Positions 19,671-29,003 of a stretch of DNA of 64,000 bases are shown piece after piece. Every line of letters begins with the position of its first letter. Position 1 is the stretch's first letter. The position numbers and the translations under genes were made by a program. This stretch comes from Terriglobales bacterium. Lineage in GTDB: Bacteria > Acidobacteriota > Terriglobia > Terriglobales > Acidobacteriaceae. The stretch lies in NCBI GenBank assembly GCA_035487355.1, contig DATHMF010000006.1:124001-188000 (forward strand). Reading direction: 5' to 3'. The notes beneath the pieces are model-generated. The model made no database searches. It was not told where the DNA came from and was given only the letters and a program-made list of their open reading frames with translations.

Positions 19671-20022
19671 GGCTCCTGCTCGTTAAGCGGAATCCAAACC
19701 GACCCCGGAAAATTGTTTAAAGTTTGTTTGTTGCTAGATTCTTAAAAGACGCAGGGCCCAATTACAACAGAAGATAGCCTGCTCGTCCGACCTATTTTAA
19801 AGTCGTGGAGTGAAAAGTGTTGTTAAAGTGTTGTTAATCAAAATCCACAAGTGGAATCTTTAAGACAGCGCACACCTTCCAGCCCGCCACCGGTTCACTT
19901 GCTAACCTGGCTAGTTTCAACCGCTTGGACTAGCTAAGCCCGATTTTGTAATGTTCCATGTGCAGTACGGAATTTTACGAAGCAGAACGGAGCCGGAGCG
20001 ACAAAATGCATTCCGGCACCAT
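19671..20022. other. Intergenic region between comM and the beta-helix gene
   Basis: No gene is supported. The 3' part should hold the terminator of comM and the 5' part the promoter of the beta-helix gene, both on the minus strand. A repeated GTGTTGTTAA (near 19817-19836) is the only pattern noticed. I see no strong hairpin with a T run. Confidence 0.45.
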
Positions 20023-21570
20023 TTAGGCCCAAAACGTGCGATCAAGCGTTCTATATTGGATCGCCTCGGCCAGATGCAAACTTTCTATCTGAGACGTCCC
20101 TTCCAGGTCGGCAATCGTGCGCGCAACTTTTAGAATTCTGTCGTGGGCCCGCGCGCTTAGCCCTTGTTGTTGCATCGCGCGCTCCAGCAGCCGCTCACTC
20201 TCGCCAGAAAGTTCACAGTATGTCCTGATCTGCCTGGCGCCCATCTGGGCGTTGGAGTAAATCCGCTCGCCGGCGACAGCAAAGCGATTAAGCTGCACTT
20301 CACGAGCGCGTATGACGCGCTCACGAACCTGCTCGGAGCTCTCTGGTGTGCTGCCCGTGCGTAGCTCTTTGTAGTTCACAGCCGGCACGTCAATGTGGAT
20401 ATCAATGCGATCGAGCAGCGGCCCTGAGATTTTGGACATGTAGCGCTGAATTATGGGCTGCGTGCATTGGCAGTCGCGCGACTTGTCATTAAAAAATCCG
20501 CAGGGACACGGATTCATCGCCGCCGCCAGCATGAAGCGGGCTGGAAAAGTCAGCGACATGGAGGCCCGCGCAATGCAGACGCTGCCATCTTCCAGTGGCT
20601 GGCGCATGACCTCTAGAACGTTGCGTGGAAATTCCGGCAGCTCGTCCAGAAAGAGTACGCCATTGTGGGCCAGCGAGACCTCTCCCGGACGCGGCACAAT
20701 CCCGCCGCCAATCAGCCCGGCATCGGAAATCGTGTGGTGCGGCGAGCGAAAGGGCCTCACACCCACCAATCCCGTACCCGCGTCCAGCACGCCGGCAACG
20801 CTGTGAATTTTGGTGGTCTCCAGAGCCTCTTCGAAGGTAAACGGCGGCAGGATGGTGGGCACACGCTTGGCCAACATGGTTTTACCCGAGCCCGGCGGCC
20901 CGATCATCAGGATGTTGTGCCCACCGGCGCATGCAACCTCAAGCGCACGCTTAGCGGTTTGCTGCCCGCGGACATCTTTGAAATCCACGGCGAAGTGCTG
21001 CGCCTGCTGCAAGACTGCAGCCGGATCGCTGGCTAAAGGAGCAATACCATTGCTGTGGTTCAGGAAGTGGACTACCTCCATCAGCGACTTCACCGGATAA
21101 ACATTCACACCCGCAACCACGGCTGCTTCGCGCGCGTTGACCTCAGGCACAATCAGGTTCAGGATCTTGCGGTTGCGGGTGGCCATGGCAATCGGCAGAG
21201 CGCCACGCACCCCCCGGATGCCGCCATCGAGCGACAGCTCGCCCACCAGCACATATTCCTTGAGTTCTTTCTTAATCAGCCCGCCATAGGCGCCAATGAT
21301 TCCCAAGGCCATGGGCAGGTCGAATCCTGAGCCTTCTTTCTTGATGTCGGCAGGCGCAAGGTTGATGGTGATATGCGTCGGCGGGACATCGTAGCCGCAG
21401 TTTTTCAAAGCCGCGCGGACCCGCTCCCGGCTCTCGCGCACCGCGGCATCGGGCAAACCCACGGTATGAAACCGGTCTTCGTTGATCTTGATGCCAGAGA
21501 CATCCACCTCGACTTCGATGATGTTGGCGTCTATCCCATAAACCGCCGCGCTGAGAGTTTTGAAGAGCAT
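20023..21570 (-). CDS. comM: YifB/ComM family Mg-chelatase-like AAA+ ATPase
   Basis: The 515-residue length is the usual size for this family. The N-terminal domain has [18 protein letters not shown] and the Lon-like [11 protein letters not shown] segment; the AAA+ core has Walker [14 protein letters not shown] and Walker [10 protein letters not shown]. The C-terminal Mg_chelatase_C region contains [19 protein letters not shown]. ComM is a hexameric helicase that drives branch migration when single-stranded DNA taken up in natural transformation recombines with the chromosome. A TATACT box lies at 21617-21612 upstream but has no good -35 partner. Convergent or overlapping genes are absent, so it is probably monocistronic. 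Confidence 0.94.
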   Translation of the reverse strand: MLFKTLSAAVYGIDANIIEVEVDVSGIKINEDRFHTVGLPDAAVRESRERVRAALKNCGYDVPPTHITINLAPADIKKEGSGFDLPMALGIIGAYGGLIKKELKEYVLVGELSLDGGIRGVRGALPIAMATRNRKILNLIVPEVNAREAAVVAGVNVYPVKSLMEVVHFLNHSNGIAPLASDPAAVLQQAQHFAVDFKDVRGQQTAKRALEVACAGGHNILMIGPPGSGKTMLAKRVPTILPPFTFEEALETTKIHSVAGVLDAGTGLVGVRPFRSPHHTISDAGLIGGGIVPRPGEVSLAHNGVLFLDELPEFPRNVLEVMRQPLEDGSVCIARASMSLTFPARFMLAAAMNPCPCGFFNDKSRDCQCTQPIIQRYMSKISGPLLDRIDIHIDVPAVNYKELRTGSTPESSEQVRERVIRAREVQLNRFAVAGERIYSNAQMGARQIRTYCELSGESERLLERAMQQQGLSARAHDRILKVARTIADLEGTSQIESLHLAEAIQYRTLDRTFWA

Positions 21571-21669
21571 AAGGGAATCAAAGTAAAAGGATAACAGGGG
21601 TTAAATTGCGGAGTATAACGGCAGCCACAAAAAAAGAAAACGGTCTAGGCGTGAAAAGGCAGGAAATCG

Positions 21670-21708
21670 AAAAAATCGTCCGATCAAGCTTTCTCCTTCA
21701 ATCGGACG
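21670..21708 (-). terminator. Rho-independent terminator of the secreted-protein gene at 21810-23279
   Basis: On the minus strand, an 8-bp perfect stem CGTCCGAT/ATCGGACG (21708-21701 with 21684-21677) with a 16-base loop is followed at once by ATTTTTT. It lies about 100 bases past the stop codon of the upstream minus-strand gene. Confidence 0.85.
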
Positions 21709-21709
21709 C

Positions 21710-21793
21710 ACCACCGAGCGGAGCGGCCTATGAATAGGCAGCTCCGCCCGAATTGGTGGTCGGTGATTGCAAAGGCCGGATAGGGGATCCGGC
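21710..21793. other. Nested hairpins between the gene stop and its terminator
   Basis: Outer arms ACCACC/GGTGGT (21710-21715, 21755-21760) enclose GCGGAGC/GCTCCGC (21718-21724, 21741-21747) and CCTAT/ATAGG (21727-21731, 21734-21738). A further hairpin GCCGGAT/ATCCGGC lies at 21775-21793, just after the stop codon. Together with the terminator this makes a highly structured 3' untranslated region, or an unrecognised small RNA. Confidence 0.6.
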
Positions 21794-21809
21794 GGGGATA
21801 GCAACCACC

Positions 21810-23279
21810 TTACCTGTCGTCAGCGTCGCGCCCGGTAGATGCGGGGGCCGCGGGCGTTACGCCGACCCGGAATCCGCTCAACACCCAGGCACGCTGGCTT
21901 GGGGCAAATCTGGGCGCCAGAATGCCGTCGTTGATCTCACGGGTTACGGCAAAGCGGTTAAACGCGGTAGGAGGAAGATACAACCGCTCGTTGTTGGGGA
22001 ACCCATCGGACGGGGTATCAATATCACCCTCTACCGCCGAGATGATGCCGTCGCCGTTGGAATCCACTCTTGCGACTTCGATGGCATAAGCGTCGAACAA
22101 CCGCCGTTGCAGATTTTTCACATGAGGCTCAAACGATGCCAGCCTCTCGTAAACATCCAGATAAATCTCATTGGCCAGGCCGCTGGGCACGCCACGCTCG
22201 CGGAACTCGCGTTGCGCATCAACCGTGCCATCGAATTTATCTGGGTCGCGCGGAAGGTTGGGGTCATCGCCCACTCTCACAGGATCATTTCTAACTCCGT
22301 CAGGGCCTGAGCCCGGAACAATGGAGAGCAGCTTGCCGATCTCGCCGTCAATAAAAGCGTCAGGGATTTCACCGGTGCTGTCCGCCAGTCCTCCGGTGAA
22401 AGGCAGCTCGTAAAGAGGATGAATCCAGTTCGTACCCTGGTAGTTGAACTCCCAATAAGAGTGCACATCGCTTTGTTGCATAGCGTTGTAAGCGCCCATG
22501 CTCTCCTGAATGGGAACCACGTTGGTTTGCACGTCGGGAAAGTGATCGAACGGGCTGGGGAAGTGTACCAGTCTGCCATCCACCGTGAAGATGTTGCCGG
22601 GAGTGTTGTTGCCGCTGCCCATTGCCCTAAGCCTGGCTGCGTCCGCCGGCAGGATGGTTCCAAATTGTGCGTGACCATCAGAACGCGGCGTTGGGTTCAC
22701 AGCAGGAACGGTCAGGTCGTGGATCATCCAGCCCTCATACCAGCCGCTTTCGTTGTTGATAACAAACAGCGGCGAGATGTCAGTGAACACATCAACAAAA
22801 GCTCGGGGATTGTTAGGATCGGTAGGCAGCCCGGGTTTCGGCTCCAGCACAACACGAACCGAGCCCACAGTGGGAAGACCGCAATTCCCGCCAGTGGCAG
22901 TTAATTGGACCGCGTCATTCACGCCCGGAAACAGCGCGGTGAAGACATTAGGTTCAAAGCCGGTCGTGTCGAGCAGGTAGTACTGAAAGAGCTGACTCGG
23001 CCCATCCGCCTCGGCAAATGCCTGGATCGGCAAGAACGAGTGCGGCCGGTCCGCTAACTGCGTGAGCCTGTCTTTGAGCGGCTGGGGCAGTTTACGAACG
23101 TCTCCGCGATTGGCTACGGTTGCGCGGTCCTGCGCGGCATTTGGATTAGCATGGCATGGCGCCGGTGGTTGCTCCGCAAAAACAATACCTGGAAGGAGCA
23201 TCGTCAAGCTGATGATGACCAACAACATTTGAGGGTTGATATTTTTGAGTTTCTTCATAAAGGGGAACTGGTGCTTCAT
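21810..23279 (-). CDS. Secreted protein of unknown function with one EF-hand-like loop
   Basis: I do not recognise this 489-residue protein. It has an N-terminal signal peptide (a hydrophobic stretch MLLVIISLTMLLPGIVFAEQ after a lysine-rich start), so it is exported. The mature part is rich in Pro, Asp, Asn and aromatic residues. Only four or so Cys are visible. Near residue 415 the segment DSNGDGIISAVEGD fits a calcium-binding EF-hand or dockerin-like loop (D-x-N-x-D-G-x-I-S). No catalytic motif is evident. The stop codon is followed by a set of hairpins and a clear terminator, so it is transcribed as its own unit. Two start codons eight residues apart (MKHQFPF and MKKLKNI) are possible. Confidence 0.7.
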   Translation of the reverse strand: MKHQFPFMKKLKNINPQMLLVIISLTMLLPGIVFAEQPPAPCHANPNAAQDRATVANRGDVRKLPQPLKDRLTQLADRPHSFLPIQAFAEADGPSQLFQYYLLDTTGFEPNVFTALFPGVNDAVQLTATGGNCGLPTVGSVRVVLEPKPGLPTDPNNPRAFVDVFTDISPLFVINNESGWYEGWMIHDLTVPAVNPTPRSDGHAQFGTILPADAARLRAMGSGNNTPGNIFTVDGRLVHFPSPFDHFPDVQTNVVPIQESMGAYNAMQQSDVHSYWEFNYQGTNWIHPLYELPFTGGLADSTGEIPDAFIDGEIGKLLSIVPGSGPDGVRNDPVRVGDDPNLPRDPDKFDGTVDAQREFRERGVPSGLANEIYLDVYERLASFEPHVKNLQRRLFDAYAIEVARVDSNGDGIISAVEGDIDTPSDGFPNNERLYLPPTAFNRFAVTREINDGILAPRFAPSQRAWVLSGFRVGVTPAAPASTGRDADDR

Positions 23280-24004
23280 TGCTTTCTCCTTGCAAAATCA
23301 GTTTTGGGCTTGAAGTTTTTAGGTAGAACCCGGGAAGTCGTCACTTGCGGGGTCAATGCAAAACGTCGTACTGCATTTTGTAAGGTTAGAAAGAAACCAA
23401 AGTGCAACTGTCACAGCTTTATCAACTGCCTGTAAAAGCTTTGTCAATGTTTGATCTTCTGGCTGTGACGTTCTTCGTAGGCTTGTTTCATCAATAGGGT
23501 TGTGTCAGGGCACGGATTTAGAGCTTGCGGAAAGACTCTTCGTTACAGAAGACGTGTATCAGGGCTCGACTTTAGTCGGGCCATAAGTCGTTCAGAAGGT
23601 GTTGGGCTTTAGCGCCTGCAAAACAAAAATCGTGGTGGAAAGACTTTTTCCGCAGCCTCTTTATCCGTGCGGTAACGCGCCCTAATAAATATTGGGCTTT
23701 AAGCTCCTGCGGCTCCTTAGATCCCTTAGATCAAAGTCCCGCTTTGTGGGATTCTGTCTTGCGAGACTTCTTTTCCAGTAAGTCCCATTTTGGTACTTTG
23801 TTTCATTGCACCTGTACTTAAAAATCTTGCTTGAAAAATGGGCTTATTCGCAGTAACATCGCTTAATTCCAGGGCCATTCCGGCGCGCCAATCAAAGGGG
23901 TGTGCTGGAGCAAGCAAGTTCTCAATCTCTATCTTGAAAGGGCGAGCGCGACGGCGCAGCAGCTTGATTTTGGCTGCGGAGCCCTTGGATGAAGACTTTA
24001 TTTT
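23280..24004. other. 725-base intergenic region with short palindromic repeats
   Basis: No gene is supported on either strand. It holds a hairpin GGCTCGAC-TTTA-GTCGGGCC at 23563-23582 and two diverged copies of a TTGGGCTTTAGCGCCTGC-type element at 23602-23619 and 23692-23710. These look like REP-type intergenic repeats. The ends should contain promoters for the flanking divergent genes, but none is clear enough to place. Confidence 0.55.
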
Positions 24005-25279
24005 ATGGGCCGCAGAGCCGAACCACGTATTGAGATCAGCCTGCCCGTCCGAGTGTGGGGGATGGATCGAAATGGGAAACCATTCATCCAATCTGCTTAT
24101 ACTGCGGATATCACCAGAAGTGGCGCGCGCCTGCGCGACCTGTTCTGTCTGGATAAGACCGGCGAGGTCATCCGCATACAGCACGGATTAAAGAAAGCCA
24201 ACTTCACCATCCAATGGATTGGCGACCCGGGAACCACTCGTGGCGGAGAAGCTGGCATCCACTCCATGGATCCCGAGAGATACATCTGGGGCGTTCCGCT
24301 TCCTCAAGCCAGTTCGATAGACATTTACGAAGTAAAAACACCTAAGTCCCCCTTCTTGTCTCCGGACCGCGGAAACGTGTCTGCTTTCGCTGCGCTCACT
24401 CCCACAGCTTTGGCCGCTGAAGCCGCCAGGGTCACAAGGATTGAGGGCCGTTCCGGTGAAATGCGGGCAGCCACCCGCTACGCTTGCAACGGCACGGCGG
24501 AAGTAGGCCCGGAAGGCGGCAGCATCCCAATTTGGTGCGGCCTCAGTGATATCAGCATCTCCGGCTGTTACGCCGAAACCACCTCTCCTTTGCCGGTGGA
24601 TACGCGGGTTTATGTCCGACTGAAAATTTTTGGAGTGCAGGTACAAGCACTCGGTATCGTGCGCACCACGCATCACGGAGTCGGCATGGGAATCTCATTC
24701 GCAGAAATGGGGGATGAAGACCAGGTAGAACTGCGTTCCATCCTGCAAGGCCTGGCAGTAAAGTCTCAAAATGGAGAAGCCGCTTCCGCTCCCAATCCAA
24801 ATTCAGTTTTGTTCGCTCCCAAACCTTCGCCTGCACTCTTGCATGACCGCAGTCTTCTCCTGGTTCATAACCGTCCACAAACCGAGAGCGCCAAGAAAAC
24901 GGCGCCCGCTGCTGATCCGCAAGTTGCCGATCGTCTCGAACAACTGGTCCGTGAGTTGGAGGAGCTGCCAGCGGCCTTCCGTCCGGAGATCGTAGATCCG
25001 CGCATCCTGCAAGAATTCAAAAATAGCGTTGATCACGCTCGGCGAGCCGCAAGCGCGGTGCAGCAATGGATGGAATTGCAATCACAGAACCGTGACCCCT
25101 TCCAGGCTCTTCACAAGCTGAATGAGGACCGCGTTCGCGTCGTCGCCGGCTTGAACCACCGCATCTCTATGGATATAGACGCCGGCGATATTGATCTCGA
25201 CAACAACGGCCTGAACGAACTGTATGAATCCACCAGGGATCTGTACACCCGCCTGCAGAAGCTGTTCAAGAAATGGTAA
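24005..25279 (+). CDS. Protein with two PilZ-like domains
   Basis: The 424-residue cytoplasmic protein has two PilZ-type units. The first has RRAEPR at residues 3-8 and DITRSGARL near 35. The second has RAATRY near 153 and DISISGCYAE near 180, followed by the usual GVGMGISF strand. RxxxR and [DN]xSxxG are the cyclic di-GMP contact motifs. The first unit has R-x3-R but Thr-Arg-Ser-Gly in place of xSxxG; the second is closer to consensus, so it is the more likely ligand site. Residues 250-424 are mostly helical (DRLEQLVRELEELPAAF and later) and may be an output or dimer region. The start has only a weak ribosome site. Confidence 0.82.
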   Translation: MGRRAEPRIEISLPVRVWGMDRNGKPFIQSAYTADITRSGARLRDLFCLDKTGEVIRIQHGLKKANFTIQWIGDPGTTRGGEAGIHSMDPERYIWGVPLPQASSIDIYEVKTPKSPFLSPDRGNVSAFAALTPTALAAEAARVTRIEGRSGEMRAATRYACNGTAEVGPEGGSIPIWCGLSDISISGCYAETTSPLPVDTRVYVRLKIFGVQVQALGIVRTTHHGVGMGISFAEMGDEDQVELRSILQGLAVKSQNGEAASAPNPNSVLFAPKPSPALLHDRSLLLVHNRPQTESAKKTAPAADPQVADRLEQLVRELEELPAAFRPEIVDPRILQEFKNSVDHARRAASAVQQWMELQSQNRDPFQALHKLNEDRVRVVAGLNHRISMDIDAGDIDLDNNGLNELYESTRDLYTRLQKLFKKW

Positions 25280-25344
25280 TAAAGAAGCATTCAGCACTCA
25301 GCCGTCAGCCAAAGCCTTTTCTAAATCGGAATTCGGCATTTACT

Positions 25345-26544
25345 TTATCTCTCCACCGCCATCGCCACCGAATTTCCTCCGCCCAGGCACAGTGCGGCAA
25401 TGCCTCTGTGGGCATCGCGGCGAATCATTTCGTAGAGCAGCGTTACTAAGACCCGCGCGCCGCTTGCGCCAATGGGATGTCCTATGGCCACAGCTCCGCC
25501 ATTCACGTTGACCCGGGCTGGGTCGAGGCCAAGTTCCTTCATTACAGCGATGGCCTGCACGGAAAACGCCTCGTTGAGTTCGTAAAGATCAACATCGTCG
25601 GCCTTCCATCCAGTCTTCTGCCAGATCTTGCGTACGCCTGACACTGGAGCCATCATCACCCACGCCGGTTCCACACCGCTCGTTGCCTGGGCCACGATGC
25701 GCGCCATCGGTTCCGCGCCCAGTTGCTTGGCGCGCTTATAGCTGGTCACCACTAACGCTGCAGCGCCATCGTTCACGCCGGGAGCGTTGCCTGCGGTCAC
25801 TGTCCCATCTTTTTTGAATGCAGGCTTGAGCGCGCGCAGAGCTTCAATAGTCGTATCTTCCCGGACCGATTCATCTTTATCAAACAAAACCGGCGCCTCG
25901 CCTTTTTTCCTGGCCGGCAACTCGACGGGAACAATCTGCGACTTGAAGCGGCATTCCTTCCATGCTTCCGCAGCTTTGCGGTGCGAGTTGAGCGCGTACT
26001 CATCCTGCTGCTCACGCGTGATGCCGTACTTCTCGGCCACGTTCTCGCCGGTCATGCCCATGTGGTAATTGTTGTAAACGTCCCACAGACCATCGTTCAC
26101 CATCGAGTCAATAATTTGCGCATTGCCCAGCCGGTATCCTTTGCGCGCCTGCGGCAGCAGATACGGAGCGTTCGTCATGGATTCCATTCCGCCTGCGACC
26201 ACAATCTCGCTGTTGCCCGTTTGAATGGCCTGTGCCCCGAGCGCAACGGCTTTTAATCCGGAGCCACAAACTTTGTTGATGGTCATCGCGCCGACTTCGG
26301 GAGCGAGTCCGCCATTGAGCGCCGCCTGCCGCGCCGGGTTTTGTCCCAGGCCGGCGGAGACTACGTTGCCCATGATGCACTCATCCACCTGCTTGGGATC
26401 AACCTGGGCACGCTTCACCGCCTCGCGCACTGCAATCGCACCAAGCTGTACTGCGCTCAGCTCCGTCAGCGATCCTTGAAACTTCCCTACCGGCGTACGC
26501 ACACCGGAGATAATGACAACATCGTTTTCGTTGTAAGCAGGCAT
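25345..26544 (-). CDS. Acetyl-CoA C-acetyltransferase (thiolase)
   Basis: I choose the ATG at 26544 because AGGAG lies 8 bases before it; an upstream in-frame start adds seven unlikely residues. The 399-residue product is the normal thiolase length. It shows the acylated Cys93 in NKVCGSG, the [11 protein letters not shown] segment, His356 in [12 protein letters not shown] and the second active Cys386 in ALCLGGGN. The enzyme condenses two acetyl-CoA to acetoacetyl-CoA, or runs in reverse in fatty acid degradation. The family cannot be split further by eye. The neighbours give no pathway context. Confidence 0.93.
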   Translation of the reverse strand: MPAYNENDVVIISGVRTPVGKFQGSLTELSAVQLGAIAVREAVKRAQVDPKQVDECIMGNVVSAGLGQNPARQAALNGGLAPEVGAMTINKVCGSGLKAVALGAQAIQTGNSEIVVAGGMESMTNAPYLLPQARKGYRLGNAQIIDSMVNDGLWDVYNNYHMGMTGENVAEKYGITREQQDEYALNSHRKAAEAWKECRFKSQIVPVELPARKKGEAPVLFDKDESVREDTTIEALRALKPAFKKDGTVTAGNAPGVNDGAAALVVTSYKRAKQLGAEPMARIVAQATSGVEPAWVMMAPVSGVRKIWQKTGWKADDVDLYELNEAFSVQAIAVMKELGLDPARVNVNGGAVAIGHPIGASGARVLVTLLYEMIRRDAHRGIAALCLGGGNSVAMAVER

Positions 26545-26612
26545 ACAGAACACTCCTGGAAGCAATCTCTAATTCTTCATTATAAGATGGATGACAGCTT
26601 CACAATAAGGGT

Positions 26613-26663
26613 GAGCGCGAAGCGAGCGCCGGATCGCGCGAGCGTAGCGCGAGGGCGAAGCGG
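26613..26663. repeat. GC-rich palindromic intergenic repeat
   Basis: The segment is a string of imperfect GCGAAGCGAGCGC and GCGCGAGCGTAGCGCGAG units capable of forming two small hairpins. It lies between divergently transcribed genes. It resembles the short dispersed palindromes of acidobacterial genomes; copy number elsewhere cannot be seen here. Confidence 0.55.
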
Positions 26664-26704
26664 TTTACCGCGGAGCCCTTAGACGAAAGCTAACGAGGTG
26701 ACAC

Positions 26705-27466
26705 TTGGCAACCACGACTCCCGTAACTCCAGCCGTCGAACAACCAAAGTACTATCGTCTGCTCGCGCCCTGGTGGCACACCTTGATACTTGTTGGAATT
26801 ATGGTGCTTGCCTCGGGCGGGCAGGCACATACGCTCAACGGAGTCGTACAGCAGCACGGACGCATGCCGCTCTACATCACAACCATCGCCTTCGAATGGA
26901 TACTGGTCGGCTTCGTATGGCTGGGGATCCATCGTCGTGGCATCCGTTTGCGTGACCTGATCGGCGGAAGATGGAAATCACCAGAAGATTTTCTGCTCGA
27001 TATCGCCATCGCAGCAGGCTTCTGGATCGTATCCGTCGCTGTTCTGGCCGGCATGCAATACGCACTGGGCATCGTAAAGATGCACGACGCAGAAAACCTG
27101 GCCAAGGAGCGGCTGGCCAAGATCGGTTTTCTATTTCCCCAAACCAAGCTGGAAATAGTTTTTTACATCGGCCTGGCCATCACGGCGGGGCTTTGCGAAG
27201 AGCTCATATGCCGTGGCTACCTGCAGAAACAGTTCCACGCCATGACGGGCAACGTATATCTCGCCGCGCTTTTGCAGGCAGTTGTGTTCGGCGCCGCGCA
27301 TGGTTACCAGGGTGTGAAATTGATGGTCGTCCTCGGAACTTACGGTTTTCTCTTCGGCCTGCTCGCAATATGGCGCAGGAGTCTCCGTCCTGGCATGGTG
27401 ACCCACGCCTGGCAAGATCTCTTCTCTGGTCTTGTGGGACGAGTGATGTTGGAGCACATGCGATGA
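26705..27466 (+). CDS. CPBP family intramembrane glutamic endopeptidase (Abi/Rce1-like)
   Basis: The TTG start at 26705 is preceded by GAGGTGA at a good distance; no ATG fits. The 253-residue membrane protein has about six to seven hydrophobic segments. The CPBP motifs are present: Glu165-Glu166 with Arg170 in CEELICRGYL, His199 in FGAAHGYQG, and His234 in THAWQDLF. In this family, which includes Rce1 and bacteriocin-immunity proteases, these residues form the active site in the membrane. The substrate is unknown. A GACCCCGGTTGGGGT hairpin follows the stop, without a T run. Confidence 0.88.
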   Translation: MATTTPVTPAVEQPKYYRLLAPWWHTLILVGIMVLASGGQAHTLNGVVQQHGRMPLYITTIAFEWILVGFVWLGIHRRGIRLRDLIGGRWKSPEDFLLDIAIAAGFWIVSVAVLAGMQYALGIVKMHDAENLAKERLAKIGFLFPQTKLEIVFYIGLAITAGLCEELICRGYLQKQFHAMTGNVYLAALLQAVVFGAAHGYQGVKLMVVLGTYGFLFGLLAIWRRSLRPGMVTHAWQDLFSGLVGRVMLEHMR

Positions 27467-27599
27467 GCTTTTCAGAACTCGCTGAGCTCGAACGTAAAAA
27501 ACTCGGACTCAGACGGTAAAACAAAATTCTTCGGCGATTTTTTTCTTTGAGACCCCGGTTGGGGTGTATCTGAATAATGACTTCATGTGTATTTTTTTC

Positions 27600-27628
27600 T
27601 TGACTTCATTTTTCAATCCTTCTATACA
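27600..27628 (+). promoter_or_regulatory. Consensus-like sigma-70 promoter for a very small gene
   Basis: TTGACT (27600-27605) and TATACA (27623-27628) are separated by exactly 17 bases, giving a predicted start of transcription near 27635. It is the best match to the housekeeping promoter consensus that I saw in the window. The transcript would be about 155 bases, ending at the terminator at 27757-27790. Confidence 0.7.
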
Positions 27629-27691
27629 TTGCTTAATCGCAACAGAGCATCGTTGCAACACATTCCATGCAGAATGGAAGGGAGAATAGCA

Positions 27692-27730
27692 ATGCCAGCA
27701 AAAAAGAAAGCCAAAAAGAAAAAGAAGTAA
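27692..27730 (+). CDS. Very small lysine-rich peptide gene, 12 residues (MPAKKKAKKKKK)
   Basis: A 13-codon frame begins at ATG 27692, with a purine-rich ribosome site AAGGGAG 7 bases before it, and ends with TAA. Nine of 12 residues are lysine. It sits inside a complete transcription unit: a 17-base-spaced promoter about 65 bases upstream and a strong terminator 27 bases downstream, with no other frame between. That arrangement argues that the unit is real. It could be translated as a nucleic-acid-binding or regulatory peptide, or the RNA may be the functional product. I know of no family to assign it to. Confidence 0.5.
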   Translation: MPAKKKAKKKKK

Positions 27731-27756
27731 CATCGCTTTAGCGAAAAGCGAAAACC

Positions 27757-27790
27757 AAAGGGGACGCAAAATGCGTCCCCTTTAACTTTT
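27757..27790 (+). terminator. Strong, probably bidirectional terminator
   Basis: A perfect 12-bp stem AAAGGGGACGCA/TGCGTCCCCTTT with a 3-base loop (27757-27783) is followed by AACTTTTTA on the plus strand. On the minus strand the tail is TTTGGTTTT, so it may also end the rmuC transcript, whose stop is at 27822. Confidence 0.85.
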
Positions 27791-27821
27791 TATTTCTTCA
27801 ATCACGCAATGAATCGATGAA

Positions 27822-29003
27822 CTACGTCTCTCCCGAACCGATCGCCTGCTTCTTGAACTCGCCCGCCAGCGTCATCTGCTCCGGCGCATTGCTGCCGGCT
27901 AGGCTCTGCACCCGATTGCCGATGCGCGCAAACTCGCGTGTGCTGTCTTCGTAGCTGCGCGCGGCATTGCGCAGGTGCGTGCCCAGCTTGGCGTAGACTT
28001 CATCAAACTCTTCCAGCTCCACTTCCAGCGATTGCAGCTCTCGCAAGATGCCTTCCGCGCGCTGGCTGATGCGCATGCTGTTCAATCCCACCAGGATGGT
28101 CTGCAGGTAGGCGTACAGCGAGTTCGGCGATACCGGCATCACCCGCTTCTGCACGCAATAGGAGTAGAGATCATTTTCATCTTCGTCGCGGATGATGGCC
28201 TCGTAATACACGTTCTCCGCCGGGATATACATCAGGGCAAAAGGCATGGTCCCCTCCGCCGGGCGGATATAGCGAGCAGCGATCTCATCAATGCGCTCCC
28301 GCACATCCTTAAGGAACTTCTTGCGTGCTGTCTTTTTGTCAGCGTCAGTCTGTGCTTCCGCAATGCGCCTGAAGTTTTCCAGGGAAAACTTGGAATCAAT
28401 GGCCACCATGCCTTTCTCAAAGTGCAGCACCGCGTCAGCAACCTCGCCGGAAGGAAACCTGTATTGCATGCAGAACTGCTCGCGCGCAAAGACGCTGGCC
28501 AGCATGTTTTCAAGCTGGGTCTCGCCGAAGCCGCCTCGCAGCTTGGGCGCACTTAAGACGCGCTCCAATTCAGACATCGAGCGCGAAAGCTCTCCCAGTT
28601 GCCGCGCCTGCTCGGTCATCGTGCCCACTTGCTTCTGCAGACCGGCAAAGGTGCTTTGCACGTTGGCAATGCGGTCGTTGACCTCTTTGGAGCTGGAGCG
28701 CATGGCCTCAGCATTTTCGTTCAGGCGCTCGGCCACGTGCTGGTTCATGGCGTTCAAACGGTTCCCTACCTCCGCCATCACCGAAGTCAGCGAGCCCTGC
28801 ATGTTGCTGCTTAGGCCCTGCATCTGCGTGCCAAAAACCGAGGTAATGCTTTGAATGGATTTCTCCGAACTCTCGCGCAGCAGGTTCATCTGGTTGTGCA
28901 GTGCCTGCATCTCGCGCTGCGAACCGCTGCGCAACAGCCAGACTAAAAGTCCGGCCAGCGCAACCGCTACTAGCACAATGACGGCTATTGCCATCGGCGA
29001 CAT
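27822..29003 (-). CDS. rmuC: RmuC-family DNA recombination protein
   Basis: The ATG at 29003 shares its A with the TGA of the upstream helicase-nuclease gene (TGATG), so translation is coupled; a longer in-frame start would overlap further. The 393-residue product has an N-terminal membrane anchor (MAIAVIVLVAVALAGLLVWL), a long coiled coil (residues 30-165) and the RmuC core, with the signature GGFGETQLENML, AVLHFEKGMVAIDSKF and MPFALMYIPAENVYYEA. RmuC limits DNA inversions at short inverted repeats in E. coli and has a predicted restriction-endonuclease-like fold. Its coupling to a helicase-nuclease fits a role in DNA repair. Confidence 0.92.
   Translation of the reverse strand: MSPMAIAVIVLVAVALAGLLVWLLRSGSQREMQALHNQMNLLRESSEKSIQSITSVFGTQMQGLSSNMQGSLTSVMAEVGNRLNAMNQHVAERLNENAEAMRSSSKEVNDRIANVQSTFAGLQKQVGTMTEQARQLGELSRSMSELERVLSAPKLRGGFGETQLENMLASVFAREQFCMQYRFPSGEVADAVLHFEKGMVAIDSKFSLENFRRIAEAQTDADKKTARKKFLKDVRERIDEIAARYIRPAEGTMPFALMYIPAENVYYEAIIRDEDENDLYSYCVQKRVMPVSPNSLYAYLQTILVGLNSMRISQRAEGILRELQSLEVELEEFDEVYAKLGTHLRNAARSYEDSTREFARIGNRVQSLAGSNAPEQMTLAGEFKKQAIGSGET

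Noticed and set aside
21601..21804. 67-codon minus-strand frame downstream of the secreted protein
   Set aside because: It spans the nested hairpins and the terminator itself; not a plausible gene.
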